A DNA stretch of 64,000 bases from Nostoc sp. TCL26-01. GTDB taxonomy: Bacteria > Cyanobacteriota > Cyanobacteriia > Cyanobacteriales > Nostocaceae. Each line of letters starts with the position of its first letter. Position 1 is the stretch's first letter. The stretch is taken from assembly GCF_013393945.1 (NCBI RefSeq), contig NZ_CP040297.1, positions 1,938,804 to 2,002,803 on the forward strand, given 5' to 3'. Shown here piece by piece: positions 1-9,255 of this stretch. The notes under the pieces are model-generated. The model worked only from the letters and a program-made list of their open reading frames with translations, ran no database searches and had not been told where the DNA came from. Made by a program: the position numbers and the translations under genes.

Positions 1-2
1 GC

Positions 3-104
3 GTTGCAGAACAGGGGTACGAATTTAGGCAAGCACGGGAAGCAGGGGGGAAATTTTATAACTTGCTAAATCATCCCTCAATTCAGCAACGCCAGAAAAA
101 ATAG
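3..104 (+). CDS. C-terminal end of an unidentified protein (partial)
   Basis: An open frame enters from the left edge and runs 33 codons to a TAG. The visible tail is hydrophilic and rich in Gln, Arg and Lys (it ends SIQQRQKK). I do not recognise the family, and 33 residues are too few to assign one. The frame could also be a chance opening, because no start is visible. A repeat element begins only a few bases after the stop, as is usual for gene ends in this window. Confidence 0.35.
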   Translation, partial: VAEQGYEFRQAREAGGKFYNLLNHPSIQQRQKK

Positions 105-110
105 TAATTG

Positions 111-212
111 TTATACCAACTTTCTTTAAATGTGAACAGTAGAGACGTTGCATTGCAACGTCTCTACATAATTTATATTTATGTGTATCATGATTAACGT
201 GAAATGGTATTA
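111..212. mobile_element. MITE-like element, copy 1
   Basis: About 100 bases ending in TTATACCA and TGGTATTA, which are near-perfect inverted repeats. At its centre (139-167) is a 29-base near-palindrome, GTAGAGACGTTGCA followed by its complement. A reverse-complement copy with the same flanks, including the TGTATCATGATTAACGT block, lies near 40355-40450. It has no coding capacity. Non-autonomous transposition is inferred from the matching ends and the two unrelated locations. Confidence 0.65.
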
Positions 213-519
213 AAGGTGATTTATAAAGTAAACCTTAAATTGTTGGGTGCGTTATAGCAACGCTTAACGCACCGAGAAACATGGTGACCTGCGGCTCATT
301 TTTACTTTCTCAAACTCCCAAATCCTTGCACAGCCGTAACACACCTACTGGCGTGGCAAGGCTAAAATGTTGCAAAAAAATTGTAGGTTGAGTATGGCGA
401 TCGCTTCACTCAAAACTAAGATATACGTTGTGTTCCTTAGATTATGTTGGGTTACGCAAAGCCTCCACCCAGCCTACTAATGTACTACTTTAGTCTAGAC
501 ACGCCACTACCTTAATATT

Positions 520-608
520 TACTTTATTCTTTCTCCTCAGTCCCCAGTCCCCAGTCCCCAGTCTCTTACCTCTACAAATGATTCAGAAATCAAATCGGAT
601 TACTATAT
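520..608. repeat. Dispersed repeat, copy 1
   Basis: The segment from TTTATTCTTTCT through a C-rich CCCCAGT run to TCGGATTACTATA recurs in the same orientation at 47563-47672, immediately downstream of another gene. The conserved end is GATTCAGAAATYAAATCGG. Its function is unknown. Confidence 0.55.
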
Positions 609-883
609 GACTCTTGTGATGTTGAAGCCATTAGGGTTAAATATTTACATAAGTATAAGTTTTCACTTAATCTTACTTAAAAGTTTTTTCATTGTAGAGT
701 AAGTGTAGTTTTAGCCGTTTAAACTTATATCAAACTTATGTTTTGTTTGTTTATTTAGCCTCCTAAATAAGCATCTTCAGTTAATATTAAGCAGGTTTTA
801 CTCTTTAGTTGCTCACTCTGACCTACTAGATCATCTCGTATTAATTTCATCTTATTCCATAGCTTTTAGCTCTCATTGCTCCC

Positions 884-1399
884 ATGCTGACCCATCACCG
901 CAAGCCCGTGTGCTTATCACTTGTTTCCACAGACCTGCCATTCTGGTCTGTTGTCGAAACTGCTGGTACACTTTATCAAAAAGACATTGATCGATTTCAT
1001 TTACTTTTGACTGCACCGCCGCTAATCACTTGTGAAGTAGCCGACTTTGACAGTCCAGAAGATCCACTTTCTTCAAGTAGGAGTAATCAAGCTTACGTAC
1101 CTACTAGCCCACGAATTTTGTGGTTAGAGATTTCGCCTTATCGAGTCATTATGACCATGCAAGGTAACAATCAAGTCAGTTATCGCCACTTCTGGGAACA
1201 GGGTGTGTATGGCGTTAGTCGATACTGGTTACCAACGGAGTCATTACAAGCTAATGATCCTATCCGCTTACGCAATTATACAAATAGCTTAAATCTCAGT
1301 GGACACCCACTACCACAGCATTTGCGCTTGGAATACGAATTGTGGGCAGAGAAAGTCCAAATAGGACGATACATACTCAATCTGGAAATTCAGCATTGA
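884..1399 (+). CDS. Conserved-looking hypothetical protein, 171 aa
   Basis: The frame starts at ATG and ends at TGA, giving a soluble protein of 171 residues with no signal peptide or membrane segment. It is rich in Trp and Tyr in its second half (for example RYWLPTES and LEYELWAEK), which suggests a compact mixed fold. I do not recognise a named domain. The codon use is balanced and the frame is long and uninterrupted, so it is likely a real gene. It is followed 51 bases later by the end of a gene on the opposite strand. No function is proposed. Confidence 0.6.
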   Translation: MLTHHRKPVCLSLVSTDLPFWSVVETAGTLYQKDIDRFHLLLTAPPLITCEVADFDSPEDPLSSSRSNQAYVPTSPRILWLEISPYRVIMTMQGNNQVSYRHFWEQGVYGVSRYWLPTESLQANDPIRLRNYTNSLNLSGHPLPQHLRLEYELWAEKVQIGRYILNLEIQH

Positions 1400-1450
1400 C
1401 AGTTCACACATTAGGGAATAAGCAGCTTATTCCCTATTCCCTGCTATATC

Positions 1451-2032
1451 TCAACCAAAATAACTAGGTTCATTGCCTGGTTTCCACTTAATATTGCAAC
1501 CCACACTAGGTTTTTGTTCGCTGTTGACAGGTTTACCAGCCAATACAGCATCAATGGCAGCGCGTAAATCTACACCAGTTACGGGTTTACCATTACTAGG
1601 ACGACTATCATCTAATTGCCCTCTGTAAACGAGTTTGCGTTCTCCATCAAACACAAAAAAATCAGGTGTGCAAGCTGCTGTGTAAGCTCTGGCTATTTCC
1701 TGAGTCTCGTCGTAGCATAAGCTAAACTGCCAGCCTAGTTGTGTCGCCAAGGCTTTGAGCGAATCTGGTGCATCATCGGGATAATTTTTGGCATCATTGG
1801 CGCTAATAGCAATGATTCCTAAATCGCTGGCAGAATAATCTCTGTCTATCTGTGTTAATTCGTTTTGAATGTGTTTGACGAATGGACAATGCCGACAAAT
1901 AAACATGACTAATAGTGCTTTCTTGTCAGCAAAACTGGCCAGTGAAATGACTTTGCCAGATACTACTTCTGGTAGATGAAAATCTGGTGCTTGTGTGCCT
2001 AATGGCAACATTGTAGAAGCAGTTAAAGCCAT
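1451..2032 (-). CDS. Thioredoxin-fold peroxiredoxin-like protein (AhpC/TSA/redoxin type)
   Basis: The 193-residue protein opens MALTASTMLPLGTQAPDF, the typical redoxin entry, followed by an LPEVVSGK strand and a FICRHCPFV segment containing a CxxC pair where thioredoxin-like proteins carry the redox centre. Later TPDFFVFDGERKLVYRGQLDD matches the conserved proline loop and beta strand of the fold. The frame is open for 39 codons further upstream, but that part is low complexity and runs into a GGGGACAGG repeat, so the internal ATG at 2032 was chosen. The family (thioredoxin-like, often annotated AhpC/TSA) reduces peroxides or disulfides. Substrate and partner cannot be read from sequence. Confidence 0.8.
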   Translation of the reverse strand: MALTASTMLPLGTQAPDFHLPEVVSGKVISLASFADKKALLVMFICRHCPFVKHIQNELTQIDRDYSASDLGIIAISANDAKNYPDDAPDSLKALATQLGWQFSLCYDETQEIARAYTAACTPDFFVFDGERKLVYRGQLDDSRPSNGKPVTGVDLRAAIDAVLAGKPVNSEQKPSVGCNIKWKPGNEPSYFG

Positions 2033-2207
2033 AGTTTTCAGTAGTTTGATTTTTGAATTTGGCTCTTGCAATCTGTCACTGTCAAAATAGCATAGATAGG
2101 GGATTGGGGACAGGGGACAGGAGACAGGGGATTGGGAAAAGTCAGCCATCCAGAAGGGGGAGGTAGTCTTGTGGTAGGGCTGGGGACTGCTATTTTTTCA
2201 TAAATTT

Positions 2208-2232
2208 AGAGACGGGAAAATTTCCCGTCTCT
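2208..2232. terminator. Inverted repeat, possible bidirectional terminator
   Basis: AGAGACGGG and CCCGTCTCT form a 9-bp G/C-rich stem with a 7-base A/T centre. It lies between the hli gene and the thioredoxin-like gene, both on the minus strand, 43 bases past the hli stop. No clean T-run follows on either strand, so termination is only a suggestion. Confidence 0.4.
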
Positions 2233-2275
2233 GAGGTTTGTTAACTTAAATTTTACAAATATTAAAATTTGCTGG

Positions 2276-2491
2276 TTATAAACTTGCTAGAAGACCAAGA
2301 ATGCCGTGTCCGGTAAAGACTTCTAAGGCTATTAGGGAGATGAAACCAATCATTGCTAAACGACCGTTGAGTAGTTCTGCATAGGGTGTGAAGCCAGTGC
2401 GATCGCCTTGCTCATCTACATATACTTTTGGCTCGATCGCAAAGTTGTTTAGCTTACCTTGATCATCGATGATTGCACTACTTGTACGCAT
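2276..2491 (-). CDS. hli: High-light-inducible protein (HLIP/SCP family)
   Basis: A 71-residue protein with one hydrophobic helix near the C-terminus. The helix starts with [19 protein letters not shown], which is the chlorophyll-binding ExxNxRxAMxGF signature of one-helix light-harvesting-like proteins. These thylakoid proteins bind chlorophyll and carotenoid and protect photosystem assembly under excess light. The start at 2491 is preceded by GGGGAA at a good distance; a longer frame upstream overlaps thyX and has no family similarity. The gene is divergent from thyX, with only 87 bases between the two starts, so both promoters must lie in or overlap that gap. Confidence 0.9.
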   Translation of the reverse strand: MRTSSAIIDDQGKLNNFAIEPKVYVDEQGDRTGFTPYAELLNGRLAMIGFISLIALEVFTGHGILGLLASL

Positions 2492-2578
2492 TTGATTTTC
2501 CCCGTTTTGTTTCTTGTTAAGAACTGTAACAAAGATATTAATTTTTGTAAAGTATCTGAATCTGCCGAAAGAGATATC

Positions 2579-4690
2579 ATGGTGAATCGAGTTCAAAATC
2601 TCAAGCCAATGGATCGATTCCGAGTAGAAGTTATTGCTAAAACACCCAATCCCCAGCAGGTGATTTATGCGGCGATGCACCAGGATTATACTGATGGGTT
2701 CGTATTTGACGAGCGTGACTCTTGGCCTTCCGAGTCCGAATGCGGTGAAATTATTGTCAAGCGACTTTTAGCAGGCGAGAGGGGACACTATGGGCCTCTA
2801 GAACATCCGCAAATTGTCTTAAATTGTGGCTATTTTCCTCATAGTGTGATGCAGCAGGCGCGTACTCACAGAGTTGGTGTATCATTTGATGTACAATGCC
2901 TATCAGCTAATACTGAAATTACTTTCGTTAACTGTCAAGGCGAAACCAGCCGAAAATTGAAAAAAACTATAGGTGAGTTATACGATCTCTGGACTAACGG
3001 GGAAAAAGCAATTCGTCAAAGGTCAATTCGTGGTAGAAATGGAGAGCCACCTGGTGAATACCGACGTGATATTAAACAACGTATCCGTAAGATGCGTCTG
3101 CGAATTCTAAATGAAAAAACAGGCTTATTTGAAGTTGGACATATTAAAGATGTGATGTGTAGTGGTCTTCAGCCCGTCTACCGAGTTACTTTAGAAGATG
3201 GAAAGACTCTAGATTGCACTGTTAACCATCGCCTATTGACATCAGAAGGCTGGCAAACAATGGGTGATGCTGTAGACTTAGTTATCAATGCTGATGGTAG
3301 CGTGGTCAAAATGGCTAAAGAGTGCTATTTGATGTGTAATGGTCTAGCAGTTGTAAGTGATGGACTTTACAGAAATAAAGAATGGCTAGAATCGCAGATT
3401 GCACAGGGACTTTCTACATTAGAAATTGCTCAATTATCTGAATGTTCTGTTAACACTGTTAGAAGTTGGGCTATCAAATATGGATTATCTTTAAATCACA
3501 AAGATACTAAATTTACTAAAGAAAACAAACCTTGGAACTATAATCCTGATGCCCTATACCGGGATAAGTTTTGGTTAGAGGAACAACTTAGTAAAGGACT
3601 CCATGCTGATGAAATAGCAAGGCTGGCTAACTGTTCAATAGAGGCAATCAAAAAATGGGTTTACACTTACGGATTATCGTTAAATAAAAAACCATCTGGT
3701 TCCAAAACTCCTTGGAACCAGGGTAAAAGTGGTTATCGCTTAAACTTATCAGCAGAAAGTCGTCAAAAACGTATAGAAAACGCGAAAAAATTTACAAAAA
3801 GAAAAGAGGAGTCTAATTTCTGGAAAGGAGGTACATCTGATGAACGGGAGTTAATAGGTACATGGACAAGAGGAGTTGCACCGCGAGTACATGAAAAGTT
3901 CAACTACATTTGTCAAAAATGTAGGGTTCGTGGTGGTAATCTTCATGCTCATCATTTAATCCCAGTTTATGTTGATGATTCGTTAGCATACAAATTTGAT
4001 AATCTAGTGACTCTATGTAAAGAGTGTCATGAATATATTCATCATCATAACCAAGAAGCTGAGTTTGCTAAATTTTATAACCCAATACTAGATACTGAAA
4101 ACTGGCAACCTAAACCCAAACCAAGAAGCCGAAAGTTAAGGACACATCCCCTTAAAGTTAAGAGTGTAGAATATATGGGGCAACAAATGACTTATGACTT
4201 AGAAGTTGAAGGTGATTGGCATAATTTTGTTGCTAATGGCATTGTAGTTCATAACTCTTTCCGTTATACAGGGAACCAATTTATTGAAGTGGTAGAAGGA
4301 AAGAAAGATATAGAAGATGTGATTTACCTGCGTCCTGTGGGCTATTACACTGACAGGCAAGGTAAAAAATACTATTATTCACCAGAACAAAGAGCCGCAG
4401 ATTTGCAGTGGTGTCTAGAAGCAGCTAAACGATACAAAGCTGATTTTGAAGGGGGAATGTCGGAAGAACACGCACGGGGAAAAGTACCTTTTGATTATCG
4501 CCAGCATTTTGTCGTCAGCTTGAATGTGCGTTCATTTTTGCATTTTTGTGATTTGCGAAATAAAAAAGATGCACAATTAGAAATTCAAAAGCTGTGCGAA
4601 TTAATGTGGCCTCACTTTGAAGCATGGACACCAGCGATCGCTCAATGGTATGAAAAGCAGCGTTTAGGTAGAGCCAGGTTAGCACCTTAA
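2579..4690 (+). CDS. thyX: Flavin-dependent thymidylate synthase ThyX, intein-containing precursor
   Basis: The 703-residue precursor contains a 250-residue ThyX split by a 453-residue intein. The N-extein runs through [10 protein letters not shown] to [15 protein letters not shown]; the C-extein begins [12 protein letters not shown] and ends RLGRARLAP. Together they rebuild the ThyX signature (an Arg/His/Arg cluster followed by conserved serines and RY). ThyX makes dTMP from dUMP using methylenetetrahydrofolate, FAD and NADPH. The intein lies between Gln106 and the conserved Ser of the signature, so the enzyme should be inactive until splicing. The start at 2579 was chosen because it gives the usual N-terminus; Met at 2609 is an alternative. 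It is convergent with the next gene, with 14 bases between stops. Confidence 0.93.
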   Translation: MVNRVQNLKPMDRFRVEVIAKTPNPQQVIYAAMHQDYTDGFVFDERDSWPSESECGEIIVKRLLAGERGHYGPLEHPQIVLNCGYFPHSVMQQARTHRVGVSFDVQCLSANTEITFVNCQGETSRKLKKTIGELYDLWTNGEKAIRQRSIRGRNGEPPGEYRRDIKQRIRKMRLRILNEKTGLFEVGHIKDVMCSGLQPVYRVTLEDGKTLDCTVNHRLLTSEGWQTMGDAVDLVINADGSVVKMAKECYLMCNGLAVVSDGLYRNKEWLESQIAQGLSTLEIAQLSECSVNTVRSWAIKYGLSLNHKDTKFTKENKPWNYNPDALYRDKFWLEEQLSKGLHADEIARLANCSIEAIKKWVYTYGLSLNKKPSGSKTPWNQGKSGYRLNLSAESRQKRIENAKKFTKRKEESNFWKGGTSDERELIGTWTRGVAPRVHEKFNYICQKCRVRGGNLHAHHLIPVYVDDSLAYKFDNLVTLCKECHEYIHHHNQEAEFAKFYNPILDTENWQPKPKPRSRKLRTHPLKVKSVEYMGQQMTYDLEVEGDWHNFVANGIVVHNSFRYTGNQFIEVVEGKKDIEDVIYLRPVGYYTDRQGKKYYYSPEQRAADLQWCLEAAKRYKADFEGGMSEEHARGKVPFDYRQHFVVSLNVRSFLHFCDLRNKKDAQLEIQKLCELMWPHFEAWTPAIAQWYEKQRLGRARLAP
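2897..4255 (+). other. ThyX intein with HNH homing endonuclease and two HTH-like repeats
   Basis: Begins with Cys ([10 protein letters not shown], block A) and ends VANGIVVHN followed by Ser, the normal splice junctions. Block B is CTVNHRLLT; block F is [12 protein letters not shown]. In the middle are two similar 43-residue repeats (opening [19 protein letters not shown] and [20 protein letters not shown]) that read as helix-turn-helix DNA-binding units. They are followed by an HNH nuclease: CQKC, then HAHHLIPV, then [17 protein letters not shown]. Splicing and homing are inferred from intact motifs; all catalytic residues I can check are present. Confidence 0.9.
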
Positions 4691-4704
4691 TGAATGTCCG
4701 AACC

Positions 4705-7233
4705 TTAATTACCCGGACGCACCACACCACCAACAACGGGTTTAACATCAGTAAACGGATCTGTGCCACCTGTCCAGTTAAAATCACTAATGCGGATGCT
4801 AATACCGCCTAATTCCAATACTGGGTTGTAGCGCAAAGTAATTCCGTAGGTACGCCGACTGTATTCAATGGTGTAATCAGTGCTACTTTGTTCACCTGTA
4901 TCTAAGTTAATCGATGTTTGAAAACCCAAGCGCACAGGGCCATAAATTTGTTGGGATATACCAGCACTCAGCACTTGATTATCAACAGATCGGTCAAACA
5001 AGAAAGGTGATAGACCACTAGTTAAACCTTGGGAATAAATGATATTGAAAGCAGTGTAGTCTAGGAAGGGGCGAGAAAAATGACCAATCTGCCCGACTAA
5101 GCCAATTGTGCCGATGAGGGTACTTTGATTATCGCCGTTAGTATAAAAACTAGTAGTACCTGTCAGACCAGCGATCGCCTGCAAGTAAGGAACTACTGGG
5201 GTAGGTGTATATTTTAACCCAGCCGTTGCGGTAGCTGCTAGCGGTTTGCCTCGCCACAGTGACACCCCAGTACTGAGAGCCGCACTACTTTGAAAGCGCC
5301 CAAGGGAAATGCGATCGTTGTCGCGGATTGGCTCTAACAAGTCTTGGCGATCGGTGTTCGCTTCGATATACTGTGCGCCTGCTTGATAGCTGAGGTTAAT
5401 GCCACTTTTGCCTAAAGGAATCGCCGGAGAAATAATTACACCACCCAAACTACTTTGGACGGTTTGAAAGCCCAGTGTACCGTTGTAGAGGCGATCGCGG
5501 TAGCTATATTCCCAATTGACGACGTAGGGATTCTGATCGCTTAAAGCTTGGCGTAACCGCAAACTCGCTTTTAAATTTTCGTCTACTTCGTCTAAGTTAA
5601 AACTAGTGAGTTCACCGGAACCCTGAAGAACTGCTCGTGGACTTAAAACAGCGTTTAACCTAGCTTTTACACCAAATAGCCCTGCGATATCATCTTGTTC
5701 TTGGATGGCTTTCTGGGCAAAAAACTGTGGTGTAATCTGTAGGCGGGCATTATCTGTATTGATGAGTGTAAAACCACGTTCAATGAATAAACCACCCCGT
5801 TTATCACCATCGAAGCCAGGGGAAACGATAAATGGTGTGGTGTCTCTCTCCCGCCGATCAATTGTCTGCTCATTCACTGGGATAGGCAGAGTAAACTTGT
5901 CATCAAAGACTAAACGCTGTCGCTGTGTGTTGACCCGATCAATTAAGGGAGCTTGCCTTGTCACCGTCACTTTATCAGCTCGTATCTCTAATTCTGGTGG
6001 CGAAAATGGGTCATTAGTAAGTCGCACATTTCGAGCTTGCCAACCACGGGGATAGAATTCAATTTGCTTGGCTTCAAATCTGATGCGATTGACTTGACCC
6101 CCTGATTTTTGTGTTGGTAGGTTACTCGCTTGTCTGCCCCCAAAGGCAAAATCAATGCCACCGGGGCTACTGACACCAGTCAGGGGTTGATTGGCACGGA
6201 TGCGATCGCTTGGTAGTTCTCGTGGGACTCCCCCGGCGGTAATATCTGTAGGTAAGAAGGCAAAATCTGTCTGGGCTGAGGGTACGTAGATTTCTCCCCT
6301 GCCATTGGCGAGTTCGCCACTGTCTTGAATAAAGTTATAAGTAAAGCTTTCTCCCCGTAATACCTGATCCCCGCGTGTTAAGGCGACATTACCCGATCCG
6401 GCAGCAATTAAGTTATCTAAATTGACTTGTACGCGATCAGCATCTAGCACTGCCCCATCAAATCGGACTATAACATTCCCCTCTGCTGTGATAATTCGCC
6501 GTTGTTCATCATATTCTTGCCGATCTGATGTAACTTCGACAATTCGCGGTTGGGTCGGGGGAGTATTGTTGGGTGTCGTTGGGGTTGTCTGGGCTTGTGG
6601 GCTGGTGGATGATACTGATAGTTTATTGATGGAGTTGCGGGACTTAAACTCAATGACATTTGCTGTTGGTCGATTAATCGGTGGATGATCAGCAGCAGAT
6701 GCAGAAATATTCACACTACCCGCAGTTTTTTGTACAGTAATCTGATCTTGCTTGGCTTGTTTCGTAAAATTCCCTTGGCTAACTGGCTCTTGGTAGGCAG
6801 GAAAATTCTGCTGATTTGTAATGTTGGGAACTGTGGGAGATTTGGTTGTTGCTTGAATGGGATAACCAATTGCCACAGGTTGTCCCAAATTCACTGCACT
6901 AGTGGGTGTGGGCGGGAGAGAAAATTCTGGCGGAAAAGTTTCTGGCTTAGTAGTGGATGGTGTAGGGGTGGAAGTGGCTAATTTTAGCTGGGATAGTGTG
7001 GGTGATGGCGTTATGCCCAGGGTAGCTGCTGGCCGAAAATTATCTATTGGCTTGACAATCGATCTGGGCGATGTTTGCTGTTGTAAGTTATCAATTTCTT
7101 GTTTTTTCTGAGGACTATAGTCAATCTCACTAACTAAATGAAACTGGGTATCACTAGCAGATAGAGGGGAATTTGCAGGTTGTATGGGTTCAACAAGAGA
7201 AGGCGGTGCAGGCGGCAGAACTGGATGGAGCAT
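4705..7233 (-). CDS. OstA/LptD-like outer-membrane protein (DUF3769 type)
   Basis: An 842-residue protein with three parts. Residues 1 to about 230 are Pro/Thr/Ser/Gln-rich and probably disordered. Residues about 230-330 form an OstA/LptA-like beta-jellyroll (RIITAEGNVIVRFDGAVLDAD, then GESFTYNFIQDSGELANGRG). The remaining 500 residues alternate short beta strands with turns and look like a barrel. Cyanobacterial proteins of this build (DUF3769) are regarded as the LptD counterparts that place lipopolysaccharide in the outer membrane. The ATG at 7233 is the farthest upstream start before an in-frame stop, and no classical signal peptide is visible, which is odd for an outer-membrane protein. 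Confidence 0.75.
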   Translation of the reverse strand: MLHPVLPPAPPSLVEPIQPANSPLSASDTQFHLVSEIDYSPQKKQEIDNLQQQTSPRSIVKPIDNFRPAATLGITPSPTLSQLKLATSTPTPSTTKPETFPPEFSLPPTPTSAVNLGQPVAIGYPIQATTKSPTVPNITNQQNFPAYQEPVSQGNFTKQAKQDQITVQKTAGSVNISASAADHPPINRPTANVIEFKSRNSINKLSVSSTSPQAQTTPTTPNNTPPTQPRIVEVTSDRQEYDEQRRIITAEGNVIVRFDGAVLDADRVQVNLDNLIAAGSGNVALTRGDQVLRGESFTYNFIQDSGELANGRGEIYVPSAQTDFAFLPTDITAGGVPRELPSDRIRANQPLTGVSSPGGIDFAFGGRQASNLPTQKSGGQVNRIRFEAKQIEFYPRGWQARNVRLTNDPFSPPELEIRADKVTVTRQAPLIDRVNTQRQRLVFDDKFTLPIPVNEQTIDRRERDTTPFIVSPGFDGDKRGGLFIERGFTLINTDNARLQITPQFFAQKAIQEQDDIAGLFGVKARLNAVLSPRAVLQGSGELTSFNLDEVDENLKASLRLRQALSDQNPYVVNWEYSYRDRLYNGTLGFQTVQSSLGGVIISPAIPLGKSGINLSYQAGAQYIEANTDRQDLLEPIRDNDRISLGRFQSSAALSTGVSLWRGKPLAATATAGLKYTPTPVVPYLQAIAGLTGTTSFYTNGDNQSTLIGTIGLVGQIGHFSRPFLDYTAFNIIYSQGLTSGLSPFLFDRSVDNQVLSAGISQQIYGPVRLGFQTSINLDTGEQSSTDYTIEYSRRTYGITLRYNPVLELGGISIRISDFNWTGGTDPFTDVKPVVGGVVRPGN

Positions 7234-7436
7234 ATTTTGGACACAATCAACCTAACAAATAGCCAAATTAAGAGCCGGAAGAATTTAGTTTTTGCCTTCC
7301 AACTGCCGCTTCCTGCCTGTATGCAGTTAGCCCCCGGAGGGAGACACAAGCGGCTAAAAATAAAATTTTCACAGCTTGTGTCTGTTAAATCTGGTGTTTG
7401 CCAGCTTTTGGCAGTCGTGGATGATTTGTCTAACTT

Positions 7437-7553
7437 CTACTCTAAATCCTGACGACCAGGGTTACGAGCTGGGTCATTAGACAAAAATCCGAAGATAAAA
7501 ATCGTCAAGAAGAAGGCAACAACAATATAAACAGCGATTTTTAAAGTTAGCAT
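7437..7553 (-). CDS. psbI: Photosystem II reaction centre protein I
   Basis: A 38-residue frame reads [15 protein letters not shown], then a short hydrophobic run, [13 protein letters not shown] and RQDLE. This is the classic PsbI sequence: one N-terminal transmembrane helix and a charged C-terminal tail. PsbI is a low-molecular-weight subunit of the photosystem II core that sits beside D1 and CP43 and helps dimer stability. Length and sequence fit the family exactly, so confidence is high despite the small size. It is upstream of the LptD-like gene on the same strand, about 200 bases apart, and seems to be its own unit. Confidence 0.95.
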   Translation of the reverse strand: MLTLKIAVYIVVAFFLTIFIFGFLSNDPARNPGRQDLE

Positions 7554-7996
7554 CAGCGATATCTCCAGAGATTAGGGCTTTGTTTTTAGTATCTGCAAAG
7601 CAGAAAAAGGATAGTTACTTTATATTACCCATATCTCGTTCCTTTTGGAGAGGGCTAGGACGTTGGTTATCAGTTGTCAGTTATCAGTTATCAGTGATGT
7701 ATTTATCCTGGGGTCAGAATCCCTCACTTCAAGCGAAATGGTAGATAACAGTTAGGGTCAAATCCTCGACTGAAACTTTGATAACTGTTCACTGTTCACT
7801 GTTCACTGATTTAATAGCCACCTCACTACAAATTTATCGGTTTTATGGATTTACCAGCTGATGCTCAGTTTTTGGTAGCTATCCCTGAATCAGTTAAGTT
7901 CTTAACTCGTTCATCTTGTGACGTTTACTCTCGACAGAGGTTTCCCAATTTATCTGCCTAGAGCAAAATCTAGATTTTGGCAAATCCGTAGTTAAG
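7554..7996. other. Intergenic region with heptamer repeats and a palindrome
   Basis: Contains short tandem units (CAGTTATCAGTTATCAG near 7675-7695 and GTTCACTGTTCACT near 7787-7806) and a perfect 16-base palindrome, CAAAATCTAGATTTTG, at 7964-7979, 18 bases beyond the acyltransferase stop. A 38-codon plus-strand frame at 7845-7961 lacks a ribosome-binding site and recognisable sequence, so I do not call it. Confidence 0.5.
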
Positions 7997-8692
7997 TTAA
8001 ACTTGAGTATTAATTAAATCCTTGGCATTACGGCTTCTAATAACTCGTGCAGGCGCACCCACAGCTACAGAAAAGGCAGGAATGTTTTTATTGACTACTG
8101 CACCTGCTCCAATTACACTTCCTTGACCAATTGTTACACCATCTAAAACTGTGACTCCATGCCCTAGCCAACAATCATCTTCTATCACAATCCCTTTACT
8201 AGTTACACCTTGGTCTTTCATCGGTCGTGTGGTATCTGTGAAATTGTGATTATTCGCGTATATGCCTGAATGAGCAGCTATCATACAGCGCTTACCAATT
8301 TTAATATCACCAGGGCCAGCAATACAAACATCAGGGCCAATAAAAGTTTCTATATCAATGTGTATACAGGTATCTTCTAAACAACCTATATCGACATTAC
8401 GCTCAATTGCTACTCCATCTGCTAAATAAATTTTATTATTTGGGTGTCCTTTGGCATCAAGACGCACACCTTTAAATAGGTGTACTCCGTCACAAATTTC
8501 CATACTCGCAGCATTAATAAATTCAACGCCGTGTTGAATAAATACTGAGTTTCCCATGTGAGCAAAAATTTGCCGATATACGAGATTTCTTAATTTTGGG
8601 CCGAAGGCGAGGGTAGAGATATCACCGAAAATAGCGATCGCTAGCAGTTCTGGAAATCTGTGCCATTTTGAGGAATATTGCTTGTTAGTCAT
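7997..8692 (-). CDS. Hexapeptide-repeat (left-handed beta-helix) O-acyltransferase
   Basis: A 231-residue protein. Its second half is a run of hexapeptide repeats ([LIV]-G-x4: for example IGPDVCIAGPG, IGKRCMIAAHSG, VTIGQGSVIGAGAVV) and ends with the AVGAPARVIRSR clasp of WbbJ/maltose-O-acetyltransferase-like enzymes. The central AAHSGIYANNHNF segment carries a His in the position of the usual catalytic His. These enzymes move acetyl or other acyl groups to sugars, often for surface polysaccharides. ATG at 8692 was preferred to a TTG six bases upstream. It stands alone, with long gaps on both sides, so the substrate is unknown. Confidence 0.8.
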   Translation of the reverse strand: MTNKQYSSKWHRFPELLAIAIFGDISTLAFGPKLRNLVYRQIFAHMGNSVFIQHGVEFINAASMEICDGVHLFKGVRLDAKGHPNNKIYLADGVAIERNVDIGCLEDTCIHIDIETFIGPDVCIAGPGDIKIGKRCMIAAHSGIYANNHNFTDTTRPMKDQGVTSKGIVIEDDCWLGHGVTVLDGVTIGQGSVIGAGAVVNKNIPAFSVAVGAPARVIRSRNAKDLINTQV

Positions 8693-9126
8693 GACCAAAT
8701 TACAAGAGATGAATGGTGTTAATAATCTTGAAGTGGTATTGGCGTTATATCCTGTGTTTTGGTAATCATACTTCTGCTGATATTTAGGTAATGAATTAAT
8801 TACTAATTGGTAAGAATTTCCTCTCGATTACCTATGAGCAATTAGCTATTACCAATATCAGAGATTACATCTCAATCACTAGCAACTTTAATGATTAGCT
8901 ACGTTGGTAAACACCATATTTAGCAACGGCGTTTTTCGATAATTATTTCAGCGCCAATATGCTAGATAGGTAGCGTATCTAACCCAGAATATGAAATTGT
9001 AAAATTGATTGCAAGAAACTACATTTTGCACAGGCTAACTCAAAGTCAGTGCAACGATTTGCCTGGACAGCAAAATATAATTTATGTTAATCCTTACTTG
9101 GTAAGACTTACCTAAATATAACCAAG

Positions 9127-9255
9127 TTAAGGTGGAGTATCTCCAACTTCAGCCATCACATTAAAATTAACCATCGGTGCAAACAAGTAAGCGCTTCCCC
9201 GATTGCTGTGACGACTTTCCGGCAACGAATTTTTAGAGTATGCTGCTCTCATCAT
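9127..9255 (-). CDS. Possible small protein, 42 aa
   Basis: A complete minus-strand frame starts with two adjacent ATGs and ends TAA. It includes RAAYSKNSLPESRHSN and a C-terminal half AYLFAPMVNFNVMAEV. The composition is protein-like rather than AT-noise, and the frame sits inside an otherwise empty 1.3-kb region. There is no good ribosome-binding site, and I do not recognise the family. It is offered as a candidate only. Confidence 0.3.
   Translation of the reverse strand: MMRAAYSKNSLPESRHSNRGSAYLFAPMVNFNVMAEVGDTPP

Larger units (their letters stand above)
105..883. other. Gene-free repeat-bearing interval
   Basis: About 780 bases without a convincing coding frame. It holds a MITE-like repeat at its left end, a HIP1 octamer near 400, a cytosine-rich run of CCCCAGT units near 540 and an AT-rich last 300 bases that probably contain the promoter of the next gene. 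I see no tRNA or clear terminator. Confidence 0.6.

Noticed and set aside
2492..2578. HLR1 light-response element upstream of hli
   Set aside because: TTTACA and GTTACA half-sites are present but the spacing is about twice that of the known element.
7845..7961. A 38-codon plus-strand frame
   Set aside because: No ribosome-binding site and no family resemblance. It overlaps no known feature, but the evidence is too weak.
7964..7979. Perfect 16-base palindrome as a rho-independent terminator
   Set aside because: The stem is A/T-rich and not followed by a T-run in the direction of the acyltransferase gene. It could be a binding site, but nothing supports one.
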